From NCBI GenBank assembly GCA_963590435.1, contig CAVAPG010000103.1, positions 1-5,950 on the forward strand: a stretch of DNA of 5,950 nt, written 5' to 3'. This DNA comes from F23-B02 sp963590435. GTDB lineage: Bacteria > Bacillota > Clostridia > Oscillospirales > Oscillospiraceae. Positions 5,277 through 5,950 of this stretch are shown here, piece by piece (position 1 is the first letter of the stretch; each line of letters opens with the position of its first letter). A model generated the notes under the pieces. It was not told the DNA's origin, ran no database searches, and saw only the letters and a program-made list of their open reading frames with translations. The position numbers were made by a program, and so were the translations under genes.

Positions 5277-5950
5277 TTGATTGAGATTGATCATCTTAGC
5301 AAATGGTACGGCAATCATCTGGCTGTATCGGATCTGAATGTTCAGATTGAAAGCGGACAAATCTACGGTTTTCTCGGTCCGAACGGAGCGGGCAAATCAA
5401 CAACGATGAACATTATGACAGGCTGCCTTTCCGCAACGGAGGGGCATGTCCGCATAAACGGCTACGACATTTTCGAAAATCCGAAGGAAGCCAAGCGCCA
5501 GATTGGATATCTTCCCGAGCAGCCGCCGCTTTATCTGAATGAAACTCCGCTGGAGTATCTCCGTTTCGTCGGCGAAGCCAAGGGGCTCAGCGGCCAAGAG
5601 CTCAAAGAGCAGATAGCCGAGGCAGTTGAGCGCACGGGAATAGAAAGCGTTGCTCACCGCAAAATCTCCGCGCTTTCAAAGGGCTATAAGCAGCGTGTCG
5701 GCATCGCACAGGCTCTGCTCGGAAAGCCCGAGATTATAATTCTCGACGAGCCGACCGTCGGACTTGATCCTATCCAGATTATCGACATACGCGAGCTTAT
5801 TAAGGACCTGGGCAAAACACATACCGTCATTCTCAGCTCGCATATTCTGTCCGAGGTGCAGGCAATCTGCGACAGAATTCTTATCATTTCAAAGGTCAGC
5901 GGCCAAGAGCTCAAAGAGCAGATAGCCGAGGCAGTTGAGCGCACGGGAAT
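5277..5950 (+). CDS. ABC-2-type (GldA-like) ABC transporter ATP-binding protein, 3' end missing or chimeric
   Basis: The ATPase subunit of an ABC-2-type transporter, a separate polypeptide with no membrane segment, acting on the inner face of the membrane with permease subunits that would be expected downstream. Starting at TTG (read as Met), the protein opens MIEIDHLSKWYG. Motifs in order: Walker A GPNGAGKST (34-42), YLPEQPPLY Q-loop region (79-87), signature LSKGYKQR (133-140), Walker B IIILDEPT (153-160) with Glu158, D-loop GLDP (162-165), H-loop His189 (SSHI). The YLPEQPPLY and HILSEVQAICDR patterns fit the GldA-like group in Clostridia, usually about 300 residues. The sequence follows the family to ILIISK (residue 206, base 5894). 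It then switches to an exact copy of residues 105-122 of the same protein and runs off the window. Residues after 206 are therefore probably not native. Confidence 0.88.
   Translation, partial: MIEIDHLSKWYGNHLAVSDLNVQIESGQIYGFLGPNGAGKSTTMNIMTGCLSATEGHVRINGYDIFENPKEAKRQIGYLPEQPPLYLNETPLEYLRFVGEAKGLSGQELKEQIAEAVERTGIESVAHRKISALSKGYKQRVGIAQALLGKPEIIILDEPTVGLDPIQIIDIRELIKDLGKTHTVILSSHILSEVQAICDRILIISKVSGQELKEQIAEAVERTG
5587..5641 (+). repeat. 55-bp direct repeat, internal copy
   Basis: Inside the ATPase gene, coding from the end of codon 104 through the start of codon 122. It is identical at all 55 bases to the last 55 bases of the window. This copy sits in a normal family context, between the Q-loop and the signature motif, so it is the native one. 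Confidence 0.97.
5896..5950 (+). repeat. 55-bp direct repeat, terminal copy (probable assembly artefact)
   Basis: Exact copy of 5587-5641, offset by 309 bases (103 codons, in frame), ending precisely at the window end. The base before each copy differs (C at 5586, G at 5895). It interrupts the ATPase just after ILIISK, where family members normally go on with Gly and a basic residue. A repeat of 55 bases ending at a sequence end matches the k-mer overlap left by de Bruijn assemblers run at k=55. Confidence 0.9.

Noticed and set aside
5154..5944. Minus-strand frames at 5154-5360, 5397-5657 and 5684-5944
   Set aside because: The second and third are entirely, and the first partly, antisense to the ABC ATPase gene; none has a ribosome site or recognisable domain.

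Overview
The window looks like a piece of a low-to-mid-GC Gram-positive (Bacillota, probably Clostridia) chromosome. It has strong Shine-Dalgarno (SD) sites (AAGGAG, AGGAGG), near-consensus sigma-A promoters with 17-bp spacers, three TTG start codons, and a MarR plus paired ABC exporter cassette typical of that phylum. This placement rests on style and protein families, not on a marker gene.

From left to right: 1-53 is non-coding. A YczE/YitT-type membrane protein lies at 54-719 (minus) with its own promoter at 775-803. Between that promoter and the SD is an 18-bp palindrome (738-755). Positions 904-5031 (minus) form a three-gene operon in the order marR, ABC half-transporter B (2790-4538), ABC half-transporter A (904-2793); the two ABC genes overlap by 4 bp. 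The operon promoter (TTGACA, 17 bp, TACAAT; 5085-5113) is bracketed by two copies of a TGTAGCRCGCTACA operator, the likely binding sites of the MarR protein itself. Positions 5114-5276 are a divergent intergenic stretch. At 5277 a plus-strand ABC ATPase gene of the ABC-2/GldA type starts and runs off the window.

The two exporter halves are complementary. Half B has a degenerate catalytic site (Asp for the Walker B Glu, Gln for the switch His) but a canonical SGGQ signature. Half A has intact catalytic residues but a degenerate LSQGQ signature. This is the arrangement of heterodimeric multidrug exporters such as TM287/288, BmrCD and LmrCD, so the cassette reads as a MarR-autoregulated, inducible drug or toxin exporter.

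The last 55 bases exactly repeat 5587-5641 and interrupt the ATPase where its family would continue differently. This is most likely an assembly-graph artefact, so the sequence after about 5894 should not be trusted. I found no clearly new biological system. The most interesting real features are the operator architecture, the matching leader palindromes of the marR and yczE-like transcripts, and the split catalytic sites.
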